DNA from: Gigaspora rosea
Taxonomy: Eukaryota; Glomeromycota; Glomeromycetes; Diversisporales; Gigasporaceae
Length of the DNA: 64,000 nucleotides
Direction of reading: 5' to 3'
NCBI GenBank assembly: GCA_003550325.1
Contig: QKWP01000003.1
Span: forward strand, 570,300-634,299
Shown: positions 22,584 through 34,295 of the stretch, one piece after another
Layout: each line of letters begins with the position of its first letter
Numbering within the stretch: the stretch's first letter is position 1
Made by a program: the position numbers and the translations under genes
Notes under the pieces: model-generated
Told to the model about the DNA's origin: nothing
Seen by the model: the letters and a program-made list of their open reading frames with translations, nothing else
The model's database searches: none

Positions 22584-23089
22584 TGTTATGGAGAGAATCA
22601 TACAATTTTTCACTTTATGATACAAGAAATGACAAGAAGACAACTTGCCAGAGGCATGACTTGGTGATATAACATGATTTATTATAAATATAAGGGGGTA
22701 CAAGGGTAATCTGACTTTATAATTATATATGAAGTTCAGATATAAGATAACCGAAGATTACTTACTTGAATAAGAACCAAAAACAATCTTCTTTTATACT
22801 TTACAAAATGTTATAGGAGTCTCTAATCTAAAACTATAGAACATTATAGAAACTACGAGACTAAAATCATATGATATCTTATCTATAATACTATCATAAT
22901 ATGCATATTGTACGATAGATTGTAATCATACTGCTGTAAGCTGAATTCTGAGCATGCATGATCGATTATGCACGATTAATTGTATGCAGATTGATTGTTA
23001 ATTGCCGATATGCATGATTGATTGTTATCTAAAACATGGCGCAGTGTACTTTAAATAATCATCTGATATATCACATTTACCTTGTAACA
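22584..23089. mobile_element. Solo LTR (506 bp)
   Basis: The sequence starts TGTTATGG and ends TTGTAACA (TG...CA, with TGTTA/TAACA inverted tips) and is flanked by atag at 22580-22583 and 23090-23093. Unit 1 has the unoccupied site, gtatagaatcgattag, around 9483-9498. No internal retroviral-type domain is adjacent, so this is a solo LTR left by recombination. The hAT-like element at 21251-22577 lies directly against its left end, its right octamer overlapping the LTR's first two bases. Confidence 0.7.
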
Positions 23090-23660
23090 ATAGAATCGAT
23101 TAGAGTGTGTCCTTTATTCATATATTAAAAGATCATGGCAAACATGCCTACAAAGTGGAGCAAATATTGCCCATATTTATAATAAAAGAGTCTATATTAA
23201 AAGAAAATGGTATTTCTGCTATAAATGTCCAATCAATTATTTATGCGATTACTTGCATATCAGATTGATGTGCCATAACCATCTGATTTGCCATTTCTGG
23301 CAAATCTGACATTTCGAGTGCAGCTACATGCGTATCTCACGACTTACAAATTTGACCAGAGGCCCAAATTGGCAGGGCTAACACTGGTTGTTTTTTTTAA
23401 ATCAGGTAATCAATTTTTATTTCCTCAAAAATGAAAATTCAATTAACTTATAATTACGCACAATAGATAATGGTATTATTGTTATAAATAATATCTGTCA
23501 CAATGATAAAATGAAGAAAGGAAGCTAATAAAGCTAATAGCTAGGGATGTTAATCGATCTGGTCCGGACCAATGGTCCTTCGTTCTGTCAATACCGGGCC
23601 AGTCTGGTTCTTTTTAGGTTAGCCTGAAAGGATTGTCAGTTCTAGGTAAATATCAAATAA
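23090..23660. other. Unit 2 spacer with ggtcc block
   Basis: No gene. It matches 9490-10080, including a tagggatgttaatcgatctg end at about 23544 and a decayed ggtcc array to 23645. Confidence 0.45.
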
Positions 23661-23956
23661 GATAGCTGCGCTGCATGCGATGCCATGCAGGACCAGCGTA
23701 ATCAGTGATTTGGCAATGATTAGGTTTCAGACTATTTTGTTCAATTAACCTATCAAGGTATACTGTTTTTTTTGCACTGATAAATTTAACATAAGCAAAA
23801 TGAACCTCAACATACCAGAACAAACAGCTCACTTTTACACAGAAATTTGTTAAGTAAAATGCTCAATTTTATTATTTTTACAAATATTACAATAGAGTTA
23901 CATATTATGTTTTAAAAGAAAAAAGATATTTGATCATTTGATATTTTTGGTTACTT

Positions 23957-24084
23957 GTATTAGTGGATTGATCCTTGATAGTAATAACAAAAATACAAGA
24001 CTGATACTGATTGGCTGCATAAGTGGTCGATCAGTATCAGTCATGTATTTCTATTATTACTATCAAGGATCAATCCACTAATAC
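23957..24084. repeat. 128-bp hairpin MITE
   Basis: tattagtggattgatccttg pairs with caaggatcaatccactaata and the arms continue inward through atagtaata, aaatacaagactgatactga and its complement, leaving a loop of about 20 bases (ttggctgcataagtggtcga). The stem is about 55 bp and nearly perfect. Confidence 0.8.
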
Positions 24085-25354
24085 CAATAAAGTGAAACAT
24101 TATTATTATGAATTTTTTGATATCTAAGTTAAGATTGAATTAGTTCAGCTTTTTGTGAAATTATTACAATTCCAGGTTATTGCAAAAAATCTGTTACAGA
24201 ACTTATTTCCTATTCTAGTATGTAGTTAAGTTGGTTTGTATTTAAATTATTGTAATTACTATCGTGAGTTACTGTAAAAATTTGCTATAGAACTTACTCT
24301 TCCTGTGACATTCTATCAGTTAAGGTTGAATCAATTTGTATTTGAATTATCGAAACTCCTATTAGTTTAGTCTAAATTAGAAATCAAATTATTCAAATTT
24401 ATATTAAGAAATTGTAAAAAGCTGAAATAGAACTTATTATTATTGTTATAAAGTATGTGGTTCAGCATTTTGGGCAAAAATAATTTTAAATCTGAAATGT
24501 TTTACCACATGTAGCTTCGCCTTTATAGTTAAACCAGTATGCCCTTGGCATTTTGCTACTCGTATTTATCTATTCTTCTTTTTCGAAAATAATATACATA
24601 GCCTAGCCTTGGTATCATTATTGTCATAGTACTGAAAGAGGTAGATTATAGCGTTGTTAAAAATAATACTTTCGCTACTTACGCCTCGAGGCTTGGTAAA
24701 TCACCTTTGACTTTTGTTTAAAGGAACTAGAGTCATTATGAGTCAGAGACGGTTCTATAGAATCAATAGAGTTAGTTGTTGTAATCTAAAAATTCATGTA
24801 TTTATTAAGAAGAAAAAGTATAAAATACTCTTCTTTTCGCTTCAATAAAGAGTAACTCACAAAGTTTGAGTTCTAGAAACTCATGAAGAGTTCAGATTTG
24901 AGTTTTAACCTTCGAAATAAGAGTAAAAGTGTTAAGAAGTTTCTCCTTGTTTTATACCCTTTGTTGTAACTAAAATTGCTTATTGAACTTACCCTATGTA
25001 AAGTCGAGTCATTATTAGTAACCCGTGTTTAAAACTCTATTTAGTTGCAACCTCGTTAAAAGAAGAAAGATCGAACTAATCACCTTTTATACACAAGATT
25101 AATCGATTAAACCTTCCCCCTTGATTTCCCAATTTATCAAACAATCAATCACCTCCATTGTTCGATTAATCACCTGCATCTGTCCAATTTCACCATTGAT
25201 CCCATGACAATCGTTAATAATATTAACAATTGTATTTAAGCCTTTTAACCCTTACACCCTAGTCCAAGAAAAGAGAATTAAATAAACAGAGTGGATTCGA
25301 AGCCACCCACACAAGACGCTCAATAGAAACATAAGAAAAACTTATCTTCATTTG

Positions 25355-25610
25355 AACATGCCGCAGCAAGACCTATATGAACCTCAAGACCCGGACCAAA
25401 TCAACCATGCCTCTTTCTGCCTGCCAATTTGAGGATCCAGAGTCTTGCACTGTTAAGGACATTAGTTTGATTAGATAGTGGTGTTGTTGTAGTATTTCAT
25501 CTGTCAACCGATTATCACCACTTCCACAACATACCATTAAAATGCAATGCCAGGGTATTATATATACTGTGCCTGGCAGTATTTAAAATTTGCACTACAC
25601 ACAGACATAC
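25355..25610 (-). repeat. Dispersed repeat, gccgcagcaagacct family
   Basis: atgccgcagcaagacctata at about 25359, then ggaccaaat and atgcctctttctgcctg, is the reverse complement of the block at 13690-13750 and 29210-29275. A further relative is at 44790-44990. Copies inside hAT-like elements and outside them suggest a segment carried between elements. Confidence 0.5.
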
Positions 25611-26556
25611 ATATTTATTTTGTTAGTGTCTTGTTATACAATAACCTGAAATTTTATCATAAATTACTATAAAAATTCTGTTACAAACTTACCAGTATAT
25701 AATACATTTTAAGGTTGAGTTTGCAACAAAATTATTGTGGCTTCTATCAAGAATTACTTTAAATTACAAAACTTGCTCGCTATTCTAATAATCACAATAT
25801 GTGGTTAGGGTTGAGTTAGTTCGCATTGGAATTATTATAGCTTCTATCATGATTTGCCGTTATAAACCCCACCATTCTGGCGATACAAAGTATGCGACTC
25901 ATTAACGCATGTTATTAATGTTGTCCATATCTCAAAGATATAATGTGCGCACAACGAACGGAAGTTGATTTTTTAAAAAATACAAAATGTGCGTAACAGT
26001 CAAAAGTCAATTTTTTATTATTAATTCATAGTGATAAATCATTATGAATTATGACGAATCTATTACGACATTGAATCGTCATAACTGATCATATTTTAAA
26101 TTTTCTCATGGTCTGATTACGGTTTTTGGATTAACAAATCAAAAACGGCAAAGTGCCAAAAAACATTTTATCAGTATCTTACAATTGAACATCGATTACA
26201 TAACTCCCTTATTAGGAATACAATTAGAAATATTAAACAGGCATAATTTCTCATACTATTAGTCAATTACAACATATAAATGTCATTTTGGCAAGTACAG
26301 TACATAATCCACAGATTACAACTATTTACATACAATTACGAATATATTTCCCACACCATTGTTTAATATACCTAACACATGCACGTGTTGTCATCCCGTG
26401 TCGTCAGAATCACCATAACCAAGCCTGATTTAGAAAAATGAAAACCATTATCCATACTAAAAAAGGATTCTTCAAAAATCAGCATAGCGAACATCAAAAA
26501 AGTTGAACGGAAACCATCCCTCCACATTCCTTGTTACACAAGAAACGTGATCGTAC

Positions 26557-27260
26557 AGGTATAAACTAAATATTATCTTGATAATACACAATTTGAAACT
26601 ATAAAATGTTGGTTTGGGTTTAAATTCAATTACAAAAACCTTTGTTAATCAAGATTAAATACATGTAATATATAATGAGAACGGGCTGTTTTGACGTTAA
26701 TAAAATAGAGAAATTTATTAATGACAGCAATGGCATGATCAGTTGATTTACAATTTGCACTGTATTTGTTCGAAATAACGCCAATGGGCATTATTTTGGA
26801 ACACAAGTTTGAAACAAGCTAATGATTAATTTAGCTGAGGATTTTTAATGATAAAAAAAATTTTAATTTGCATTCGACTAAATTAACTATTAGCTTGCCT
26901 CAAACTCGTGTCCCAAAACAAACTGAAGACTACCATTCTAAATTTAATTTTACAAATTTTTTTTTTCCTGCTAGCAGGTTTTTTATATACGTATATAATT
27001 TTATGGTACTTATAAAATACGTATAAAACTTTTATACTTTATTGGTGGTTTTTTTTTAAAAAAAAAATTATACTATATTTTGGCGCAGTATATCAAATAC
27101 AACCACAATTCATGAGGAATTAAATTTGCGACGTTTTAAAATTATCTCGTATTAAAATTAATTACGTATAGGATTTTATTAATTAATAAATCAAATAATG
27201 GCAGTAACGAACAATTTAAAGAAATATTAATATATAAGCTAGATATTACTTGAAATTTAA
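26557..27260. other. 3' flank of Kelch copy 2, includes hairpin repeat copy
   Basis: No gene. It matches 10085-10830, including the hairpin at 26805-26935. Confidence 0.5.
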
Positions 27261-28616
27261 TTATTTTTTGAACGTAGTAAATACAGTAACCCATTGATAG
27301 GAATCTCTCTGACTCACATCTAACATATATATTGTTGATGAAACGTCTGATGGAATACCGTTATAGCTGTGACGACCTGTTAAATAAATAAGTAAGTTTA
27401 ACCAAATATTCATACACAAATATTCATCATAACTGATAAGCAGGTTAAAATGACTAAATTTTTACCAAAAGCAACAATCATATAATCATCTACTAATGTT
27501 GCAGTATGTGAAAAAATAGCTAGACCATTTGGGTTTAAAATATTTCCAACTGACCATTGATATGTTTCAATATCTAAAATCCACAAATCATCGAGGACGG
27601 TCGAATGATCAGTATAACCAGTTCCAGCAAATATTATAATACGTTTGTCGGAAGCTTTTAATTTAAATGATTAATAACAAAACCTTATAACTAAAAAACT
27701 CTCATTTAACATTTATATTGTCAACAACTTAATTAATACTGCTGAGAAAAAGGCGCGACTAGGAGGAGTTGGACCGGATGTACTCTAATATATATATATA
27801 TATATTAGCTCATTTACCATTGCTATTGTAAAACATAAGTTAATTAAAAAAAATTGCGTTTATCATTATTATGTACCAAATTTTTCCACGTGTTAGTTGC
27901 TGTGTCATATAATGATACCTATAAATAATCAATGAATTAATGAATAAAGGATAAATTATCTATTTTGTTAAGATATAATACTTACCAAACCCATTGACGC
28001 AAGGTCAGTATTAACATATTGTCCACCAATGTATAAAATCTTTTCATCAGGCAAAGTTACAGCACAATAACCATAAATATCTGAGGGTGCATTTGGTGCA
28101 TTGCTGAAGCTCCATGTTAATGCGAATGAATCGAGAATCCAAAGATAATTTGCATTGTCATCATTAGCACCAGCGAAAATTGCAATTAATGATTTATTAA
28201 AACTAGCGCATGAAGTACTATCACTTCCTGCAATTCCACCACTCGTGACATTAGTCCATTCTTGGTTAGTTGTATTAAATTTACTTGTGAATGGAGTACC
28301 AGGAGGAAATCTACCAAAAATAAAAATCGAATCATGGTTTTTTCCACCTTTACAGGCTGTAGCTGAAGCGTCGAGAACTTCCAGGAACAGTTAGATCAGT
28401 CCATGGTAAAGCTGATGTTGAAAAATTTTGAGAGACATCCAAATAAAAAAAATCATTAGAAGCTTCTCCGTCTGGCCAAGCAAATCCACCATGAAAGTAG
28501 ATTTTCTTATTGACGAGGGTTGTGGTATGTTCGGATCTTCCAGATGGAACATAATTAGCAAACGCAAAAATAAAATTTAAGAGAAAAGCGAAAATATAAA
28601 AGCTAGTGTACGACAT
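27261..28616 (-). pseudogene. Kelch-repeat gene, copy 2, frameshifted with a lost splice donor
   Basis: This is collinear with the intact gene at 10831-12187: the same start and signal peptide, five exons and stop. Relative to that gene, exon 1 has a net 2-nt loss near 28365-28370 (gctgaagcgtcgag against gctgcagcacgtcgag). That ends the frame after LTVPGSSRR with six non-homologous residues. The exon 3 donor is also changed from GTAAG to TTAAG (around 27733). A 3-nt insertion near 28465 is harmless. Other exons remain well conserved, so inactivation is recent or the locus is a copy under no constraint. The TATA-like promoter block is retained. Confidence 0.85.
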
Positions 28617-28781
28617 GATTATAAAATTTTATTGAGCTGAATTTCGTTATGTAAAGTTATCAGTCTGGAAAGAATTATCATTATTTATATAAGAGAATAT
28701 TGCGTGTATTTTCTATATATAACACCATATTGAATTATCGTGGAAGAAGTTTGATTAATGATGTACAGTACAATGATAGTA

Positions 28782-28789
28782 ACAGTGGT
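28782..28789. other. Empty site of the 849-bp hAT-like element
   Basis: A single acagtggt with flanks identical to those around 12361-13209. This is the unoccupied paralogous site that fixes that element's ends. Confidence 0.9.
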
Positions 28790-30349
28790 CGTGAAAAGAT
28801 TTAATATTATGAACATAGGAATAGTAAGAATTCAAAACGGAATTGCTATTAAAGAAATATCATTGTCATATGATGATTGACTGTTTATACAGTAGTTATA
28901 GAAGCTAAAGTACGACAAGATTATAAAATTGTATTGAACTTTACCATGGTGCGTTAATATTCCAATAATAGATAATTCATTTTCAATGATGATTTTGCGG
29001 GTCGTGTCGGATTTGAGCCCGGGTCGGGCCTGAATTTTAGGCCCGGGTCGGGCTCGGGTCGGGCTACTAAAGTATCGGGTCGGTTCGGGCTCTATTAATT
29101 GACCCGCAAAGCCTGTGTTGTTGGAGTCAAATCCAAATATATATTGACTCATAGCAATAAACTACTCAACAATAATTTCCATGACTCCTAAACCTTGAAA
29201 TCGAAGGCTAGAAAGAGACATGGAAAGACTTGGTCCGAGTTTCAAGGTCTTCCAGGTCTTGCTGCGGCACGATTATGGACTAAGATAAGGCCACTCAAAG
29301 TTAATTTTTCGTTTTGGCATGACATGGCGTTCCAAAATTCCAGTCTGTCGGTTTTTTTTTTAACCTACTATAAATTAAGAAGCTTATGTTCGCATACAAG
29401 GCCACACAAAGTTAATTTTTCGGTTTGCATAACTTTGAATCAGAAAATTTGAGATTTTTTTTTTCGGATCTATCGGGTAATTCTGGAATTTTTTTTAAAA
29501 AAAAATTGGGTCGGCGGGTTATGCAAAACGAAAAATTACTTTGTGTGGCCTAAGTATTTTCTTGAATTCTGCTTATATGGGTGAGGTTGAATGCTTCGAT
29601 TTGATGCTAAAGGTGACTCGTCTTAAGGCGATGGGTTTTAATATTCAATTTCAATCGTGAACATCGTTCACGAAATCACATAATCACGAAGTTAAAAAAA
29701 TAGAATCACTGAGTTAACAATGATGCTGATCAGAGTTTAATCAATTGTGATTTGATATAAAAAGTTGGATTACTAATCAATACTTTTTCTTTTCAAGCGT
29801 AGAGTATGAAGCAAATACTTGGGCTTAGTAAGAGTTCGTACTTAAATCTATATATATATAAACGAAAAACATTTTGCGCGCCCATATGTTTGGGTGGGTG
29901 GCTCAATATGGAGCCAGAATATAATTTTTATTGTATGTGATGTGTGTTAATACATGTATGAAGTAATAGGTCCGAAGCAGCAATTCCCCGAAGGTTTAGC
30001 AATGAATTCGCGGGGTTGCCGACACAGACCAGGTTCTAAGTAGATAAAATTGATAATCTGATTACCAGCCGGTGGTTTCCCGCCTGCTGAAGCTGGCCGG
30101 CTGTTAAAATGGCAGAATCATGAGCTTGCTCCAAAGATGTTTTATGGTTCTGTTATTTGAACCTGTTTTGCCTCTTTGCTACTTGTACTTTGTCTTGTCA
30201 TCCTTTCTTTCTTCCCCCTTTTTTTTTTTTGGATGTCCATCTGCATAACCATGAGCTTTCTTTTCTTTACTCCTTTTTTTTTTTGGCTGAGCCGAAGGAT
30301 TCCAAAGTGTTGTGTATTTGTAAATATATTTATATATATCTTTTGAGGC

Positions 30350-30916
30350 TCAGGCAATATATGCGTTTGTGAGGATCGATGCGATTGTTGCCGGGTGGTC
30401 TCTGATGTATCTGTAGAACGACTCAGAGTCCCACTTGCCAATTTTTTGAATTAATACGAGTTGAACACCTCTCATTACGAGTTCAGTAGTTCCTCCTGCA
30501 CGAAAGCTGTGCCCTGCCACGTTTTCATTAGGTAGCAGTTTCTTTAGTTTGGATATTAACTATCATTTTGTGGCCCAGGATCCGTCCAGTTTGGTGAACA
30601 GTAGAGGACAGTTGTTGGCATATGATGCTTGCGTCCTATGTAATGCATATGTTTTTAGTGCGCATACAGAGCATAATGCGTCATTTGTTGGATTTATTAT
30701 TAATGTTGCCCAGTTAGACGGTTTGTAAACTTTTGTCCTGGATAATTGGATGAGAGCGAATGTTGTATTGCCAGTTTTTTCGAAACTCAATGCTGCTAGT
30801 GATGGGACTTTGGATGAATCAGATTGGTTGTTTGGCAGAAGTTCACCAAGATGGGCTAGTCTGTAAATAACTAATAGTGCGACTGCCCAGAATAGTATGT
30901 TTGTTCGGTCTGTCAT
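30350..30916 (-). pseudogene. DIRS-like tyrosine recombinase domain
   Basis: The frame starting at 30916 has YRLAHLGELLP, the region of the first catalytic Arg. After one in-frame TGA (30565-30563) the same frame continues to GHSFRAGGTTEL (the HxxR box), then KIGKWDSESFYRYIRDHP with the likely nucleophilic Tyr, and ends at the stop 30352-30350. In this family the recombinase joins circular DNA to the target, replacing an integrase. Apart from the single nonsense codon this stretch is open. The N-terminal part of the domain upstream of 30916 is not open. Confidence 0.8.
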
Positions 30917-31381
30917 GTCAAGTTTGGATTTGATTATAGTGAGATGCTGGTAGGTAATATGTGATTTCTGTTTGATGGGGGAGTGAGTATGTGATGCATT
31001 AATAGTTTTCAGTAGTTGATTATGAGAGGGTTAGTTTGGACACTTGTCCAATTATAGTGGTTTCGTTCGTGATGTACTTTAATGCTGCTAGATAGGATAA
31101 AATTGTGGTGGGTGAGACTTTGTTGTAGAGAAAGGTAATATATTTGACTAATAAATCCTTAGAAATTGGCCAAATAAAGTTGTTGTTATTGCACCATTGG
31201 TTGTCTTTAGCCAGATTTTCGTATCTTTTAATAATGGCCTCATATGATTTCTTAACTGGTGTGTCAATATTTAAAATTGCTGCAGCTTGCTTATCAAGGG
31301 ACGGTTGGTCATCAAAGAAGTTAAGAGAGTTGGTATTAGACTGTGGTAATTCATTTTGTAGACTTATTAGGGTTGCATTAT

Positions 31382-32001
31382 CTATTGTTTGAGAGAAGGT
31401 ATAACAGTGGTTAGATGCTTGTATTTTTCTGGCATCTCTGGTGGGAAGTATCGCGCTAGGGGATTTTTTGCAATGTATTCATGGTGCCTGTTACAAGAAA
31501 GTAAGTTTGCATCTTGGTTGTTAACTCCTAGTATGTGTTCGATGTTTATTGAGAAATTGGCCTGAATTTGTATTGTGTATATATCAGCTATTAGCATGTT
31601 GATGTCTGGGTTCTTGCAATATTATGCATAGTATGCTTCGACGTTGGCTAAGTTGTCAGTTCAGATTATGAGCTTTTGTCTCTGCCACATAGAGGCAAAG
31701 GTTCGTATTGCGATTAGGGTCGTGAGTAGTTATCAGACTTGGATGTTTGTTGTTGATACATCCAGTTTGTTGGACCATACAAAGGAGTGAAACTGTTCTG
31801 GAATGTTGCGCCTCCTCCTATGTTTGATGCATCTGTGAATAGATTTACAGTATGAGGGGGGTACCATTTTTGATCCTGCAGGAGTTGAATGCCGGTCCAG
31901 GAATGTATTATTGCTAGCCACCATTGAATATCGGACCTCATGAGTTGAGTTATTTGTATATGATGCTTGGGAGACTTGGTGCCATTTTGCGCTTGGATCA
32001 A
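31382..32001 (-). pseudogene. DIRS-like RNase H region
   Basis: One frame (32001-31714) has VNLFTDASNIGGGATF, the first RNase H motif with its catalytic Asp. Another (31597-31382) has NIEHILGVNNQDANLLSC, the C-terminal RNase H motif ending in D-A-N-L. The two parts lie in different frames with stops between them, so the region is broken. It follows the RT region directly, as in DIRS and Ty3-like polyproteins. Confidence 0.7.
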
Positions 32002-32016
32002 TCGCTGTACAAATGG

Positions 32017-32620
32017 TCATCCCTGTGGAAATATTTGGCATGTCCAAATTAGCGAGCCTGCCAATGATTGGAGGTCTTTTAAGAAGCACCACTTTTTGGA
32101 TGTCCATTGATTCAGTAAGAGGATTAGTTTCTCTTTTTTCTGATCAGGTATGGACGCTATTATAGATGCGGTATCTAGTGTTACACCTAAAAAAGTGAGA
32201 TTGGTGCTTGGTCTTTCCAATTTCGAAGTTTTGTACAGGATGTGATAGTGTCGAGGATGCGAATGAATTGCTGGAGTTCTCGTGAACCATCTGTAGCCGA
32301 GATTATAAGGAAGTCATCCACGTAGTAGATGATTGCATCGATCCCTTGCTGGACTGCAATCCAAGCAATCATATCGGCAAAACAGCAAAAAATTCCTTCA
32401 GAAGCTCAATTTCTGAAAGTGAGAACTTTGTCAAAATAGATATCATCATTGCAAGAGAATCCTTGAAGAAGTTGGTCTACTGAGTGGACTAGAAGTATTC
32501 GATAAGCATCTTTAATGTCTATTTTCGAGGGTGCAGCCACTATCGAAGTGGTTTATCCATCAAATTGCATGGCTCACATTTTCATACTTTGTGGAAAATT
32601 CTTCCTTGTTGATTCTGTTA
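32017..32620 (-). pseudogene. DIRS-like reverse transcriptase fragment
   Basis: Reading the minus strand, KIDIKDAYRILLVH near 32510 is RT motif A with its catalytic Asp. A frame 32372-32187 contains IIYYVDDFLIIS, the YxDD catalytic box. An overlapping frame 32220-32017 has LTFLGVTLDT and LQSLAGSL, the thumb and connection region. Stop codons and shifts separate these pieces, and the fingers part toward 32840 is also interrupted. Confidence 0.8.
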
Positions 32621-32847
32621 TTAGTGCTCTTATTAGGGGGAGAGGACAGATGGTAGATCACTATTTTTCTTTTCTACTAGTTCACATAGATTGGTTTGAA
32701 AAAGTTTGCAGGAATATTATCTTTACGAAAAGAACCCCAAATTCGTTTGTTAGACAACTCATCATAAATGTAATTTTGAAATGCTTCGGGGCCGTGTTAA
32801 TTGACTTTAGTTTTTCTTGTATCAGTTTTGTTCGGGTTTCTCTAAAG

Positions 32848-33544
32848 TTAAATCGAAAACCATGTATAATGCCATTTATAAGGTAATCGACAAATTGACA
32901 GTTTGGGTAGAGAGATTGTCAGGCTTTTAAAGGCTTGGGTATTGATGGGTATTTGTATATTAAAGTGGCATGGGTCCAGTTGTAAGAGCAGGTGCCTCTC
33001 AGTGTCAGTCATTGGAACGAAAGGAGGAGGAACTGCAGAGATTGTTTCATTTACCGATTGAAGGGTAAGGGCTTCGTCAGTTGTTATATTTTGTGCCAGT
33101 TTAAACTGGGCTAAATGTTGTAAGGTTTTGCATGAGGCTGCTCCTTGTTGGGGCTGGATTTGTTTCTGGTTCACGGTGCTACTTCCTGTGGTTGTAGCTG
33201 GATCATAGTCATGGTTGAGTCCGGGTGCGATCATGGGAACCTTGCTCTTCTTTTGGGTCTTCTGGGTTTGTTGTTGATTCATGTACGCATCTAGGTACTC
33301 ATTCATCTTGCTAATCATATTCATTTGCATACTCATATTTTGGTCGATGTATGACTTAATAGAGTCAACAATTGCATTTGCTGATGCCTGGCATACAAAT
33401 CGATGTATGCCCTTGTATTGAAGTCAATTTTTGACAGATCGATTTGGGACATGGCCGGCTGGACGCTGTCGTGTTGGATACGTTTGCTGGGGCTGTCTCT
33501 TTAGCTATATATATTGCCATATTTTCCTTTTTTCCTTGTGCCAT
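32848..33544 (-). pseudogene. Gag-like region of the DIRS-like element
   Basis: A 162-residue frame (33336-32848) is preceded by a Met-initiated stretch near 33544 (MAQGKKENMAIYIAKETAPA) in a different frame. The sequence is Gln/Thr/Pro rich with no zinc knuckle. Position upstream of RT on the same strand is the main reason for the gag call; no specific family motif is recognised. Confidence 0.45.
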
Positions 33545-34295
33545 GTTGGTGCTTGTATTTGTGTATATATGTGAATTATGTGAGTTTTTTGATGCTAGTT
33601 TGCTTTGTAAGTGAAGAGAGAGAGAGTTTGTGGCGAGTGTATTTATGTGATTTCTTGGCAATGCTTGGTGTAACACTACGTGATTAGCCGATGTGTCTGC
33701 TAGTACTTTAAGTTTGATTCAGTAGTCCCTGTGCAACCTCACCTGACTAGCCAATTTTACCTTGTGTTACCCAGCTAATATTGGCCCTCCCTTTCTGTAG
33801 TGTGTGCCCGGCCCTATACCTTAGTTATTAGGGCATATTGGGCGCTTTATAATTTTTCGGATAGTTGACTTTTGGTCAACTTCGATGATTGGGCTGGGTC
33901 GGGTCGGGTTGGGTTTCGAACCTGACCCGGCCAATGATAAGATTTTTTGTGCTCGGGCCCAGGTCAGGTTTAAGCGGGCCCGGGTCAGGATCAAACAAAC
34001 CCAACCCGACCTGGTTCGTCCCCACCCTAATTCTGTACTTAAATATAATAGAGAATTCATAACTAAAATTATTGAAACAGATTGACCATTTATAAAATAT
34101 TGTCATTAAGAATGCTTAAAGGTAGTTCATAGTTAAAGGGTATAATTATTACTAAGTGTCATATTCAGAACTTATTATTAATTTTTTATAGTAGTGGAAT
34201 GCCGATTTATTCATTGAAAAGTATTTTTTTACTAAGCATCTTTTAAATCTTTAATTAAAGTTGTAGAACATGTTATTATAATTCAAATGATAATG

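Larger units (their letters stand above)
23661..26556. other. Composite AT-rich insertion private to unit 2
   Basis: This block sits between ggtaaatatcaaataa and aaactaaatattatcttgat, which are nearly contiguous in unit 1. No gene is supported. It holds a hairpin MITE (23957-24084), a dispersed repeat (25355-25610), and at 26380-26556 an inverted copy of the block found at 8655-8775 and 20465-20600 (marker accagtacgatcac). The left end is locally GC-richer (gatagctgcgctgcatgcga). It may be one older element or several; I cannot define its ends. Confidence 0.45.
29863..33859 (-). mobile_element. DIRS-like tyrosine-recombinase retroelement (decayed)
   Basis: About 4.0 kb inserted into a hAT-like element; the uninterrupted counterpart is at about 14336. 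On the minus strand the order is gag-like region, reverse transcriptase, RNase H and tyrosine recombinase, the order of DIRS/Ngaro elements, with no DDE integrase. Both ends carry an imperfect inverted repeat (cgaaaaacattttgcgcgcc; inverted right end cgaaaaattataaagcgccc). No target duplication is evident, as expected for recombinase-mediated insertion. Each domain carries stops or frame changes. About 23 further bases at 33860-33882, with a gttgac / gtcaac hairpin, are also absent from the paralogue and may belong to the element. Confidence 0.8.
28985..34029. mobile_element. hAT-like element (unit 2 copy), left tip deleted, split by a DIRS-like insertion
   Basis: 28985-29862 and 33883-34029 are the two halves of the element that is whole at 13425-14475. 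The right end caccctaattctgta, including the octamer attctgta (34030-34037), is intact. The left tip and about 36 bases, including the left octamer, are missing: tcaatgat runs straight into gattttgcgggtcg. Short ORFs across the gggtcggg arrays are artefacts of the repeat. Confidence 0.8.

Noticed and set aside
22367..22672. 101-codon ORF starting in the ggtttcatcaat array
   Set aside because: It runs through the subterminal repeat array, across the element end and into the solo LTR.
30157..30372. Plus-strand ORF, and the plus-strand frame 32515-32886
   Set aside because: They are antisense to the tyrosine recombinase and reverse transcriptase regions; they have T-rich or low-complexity content and no domain.
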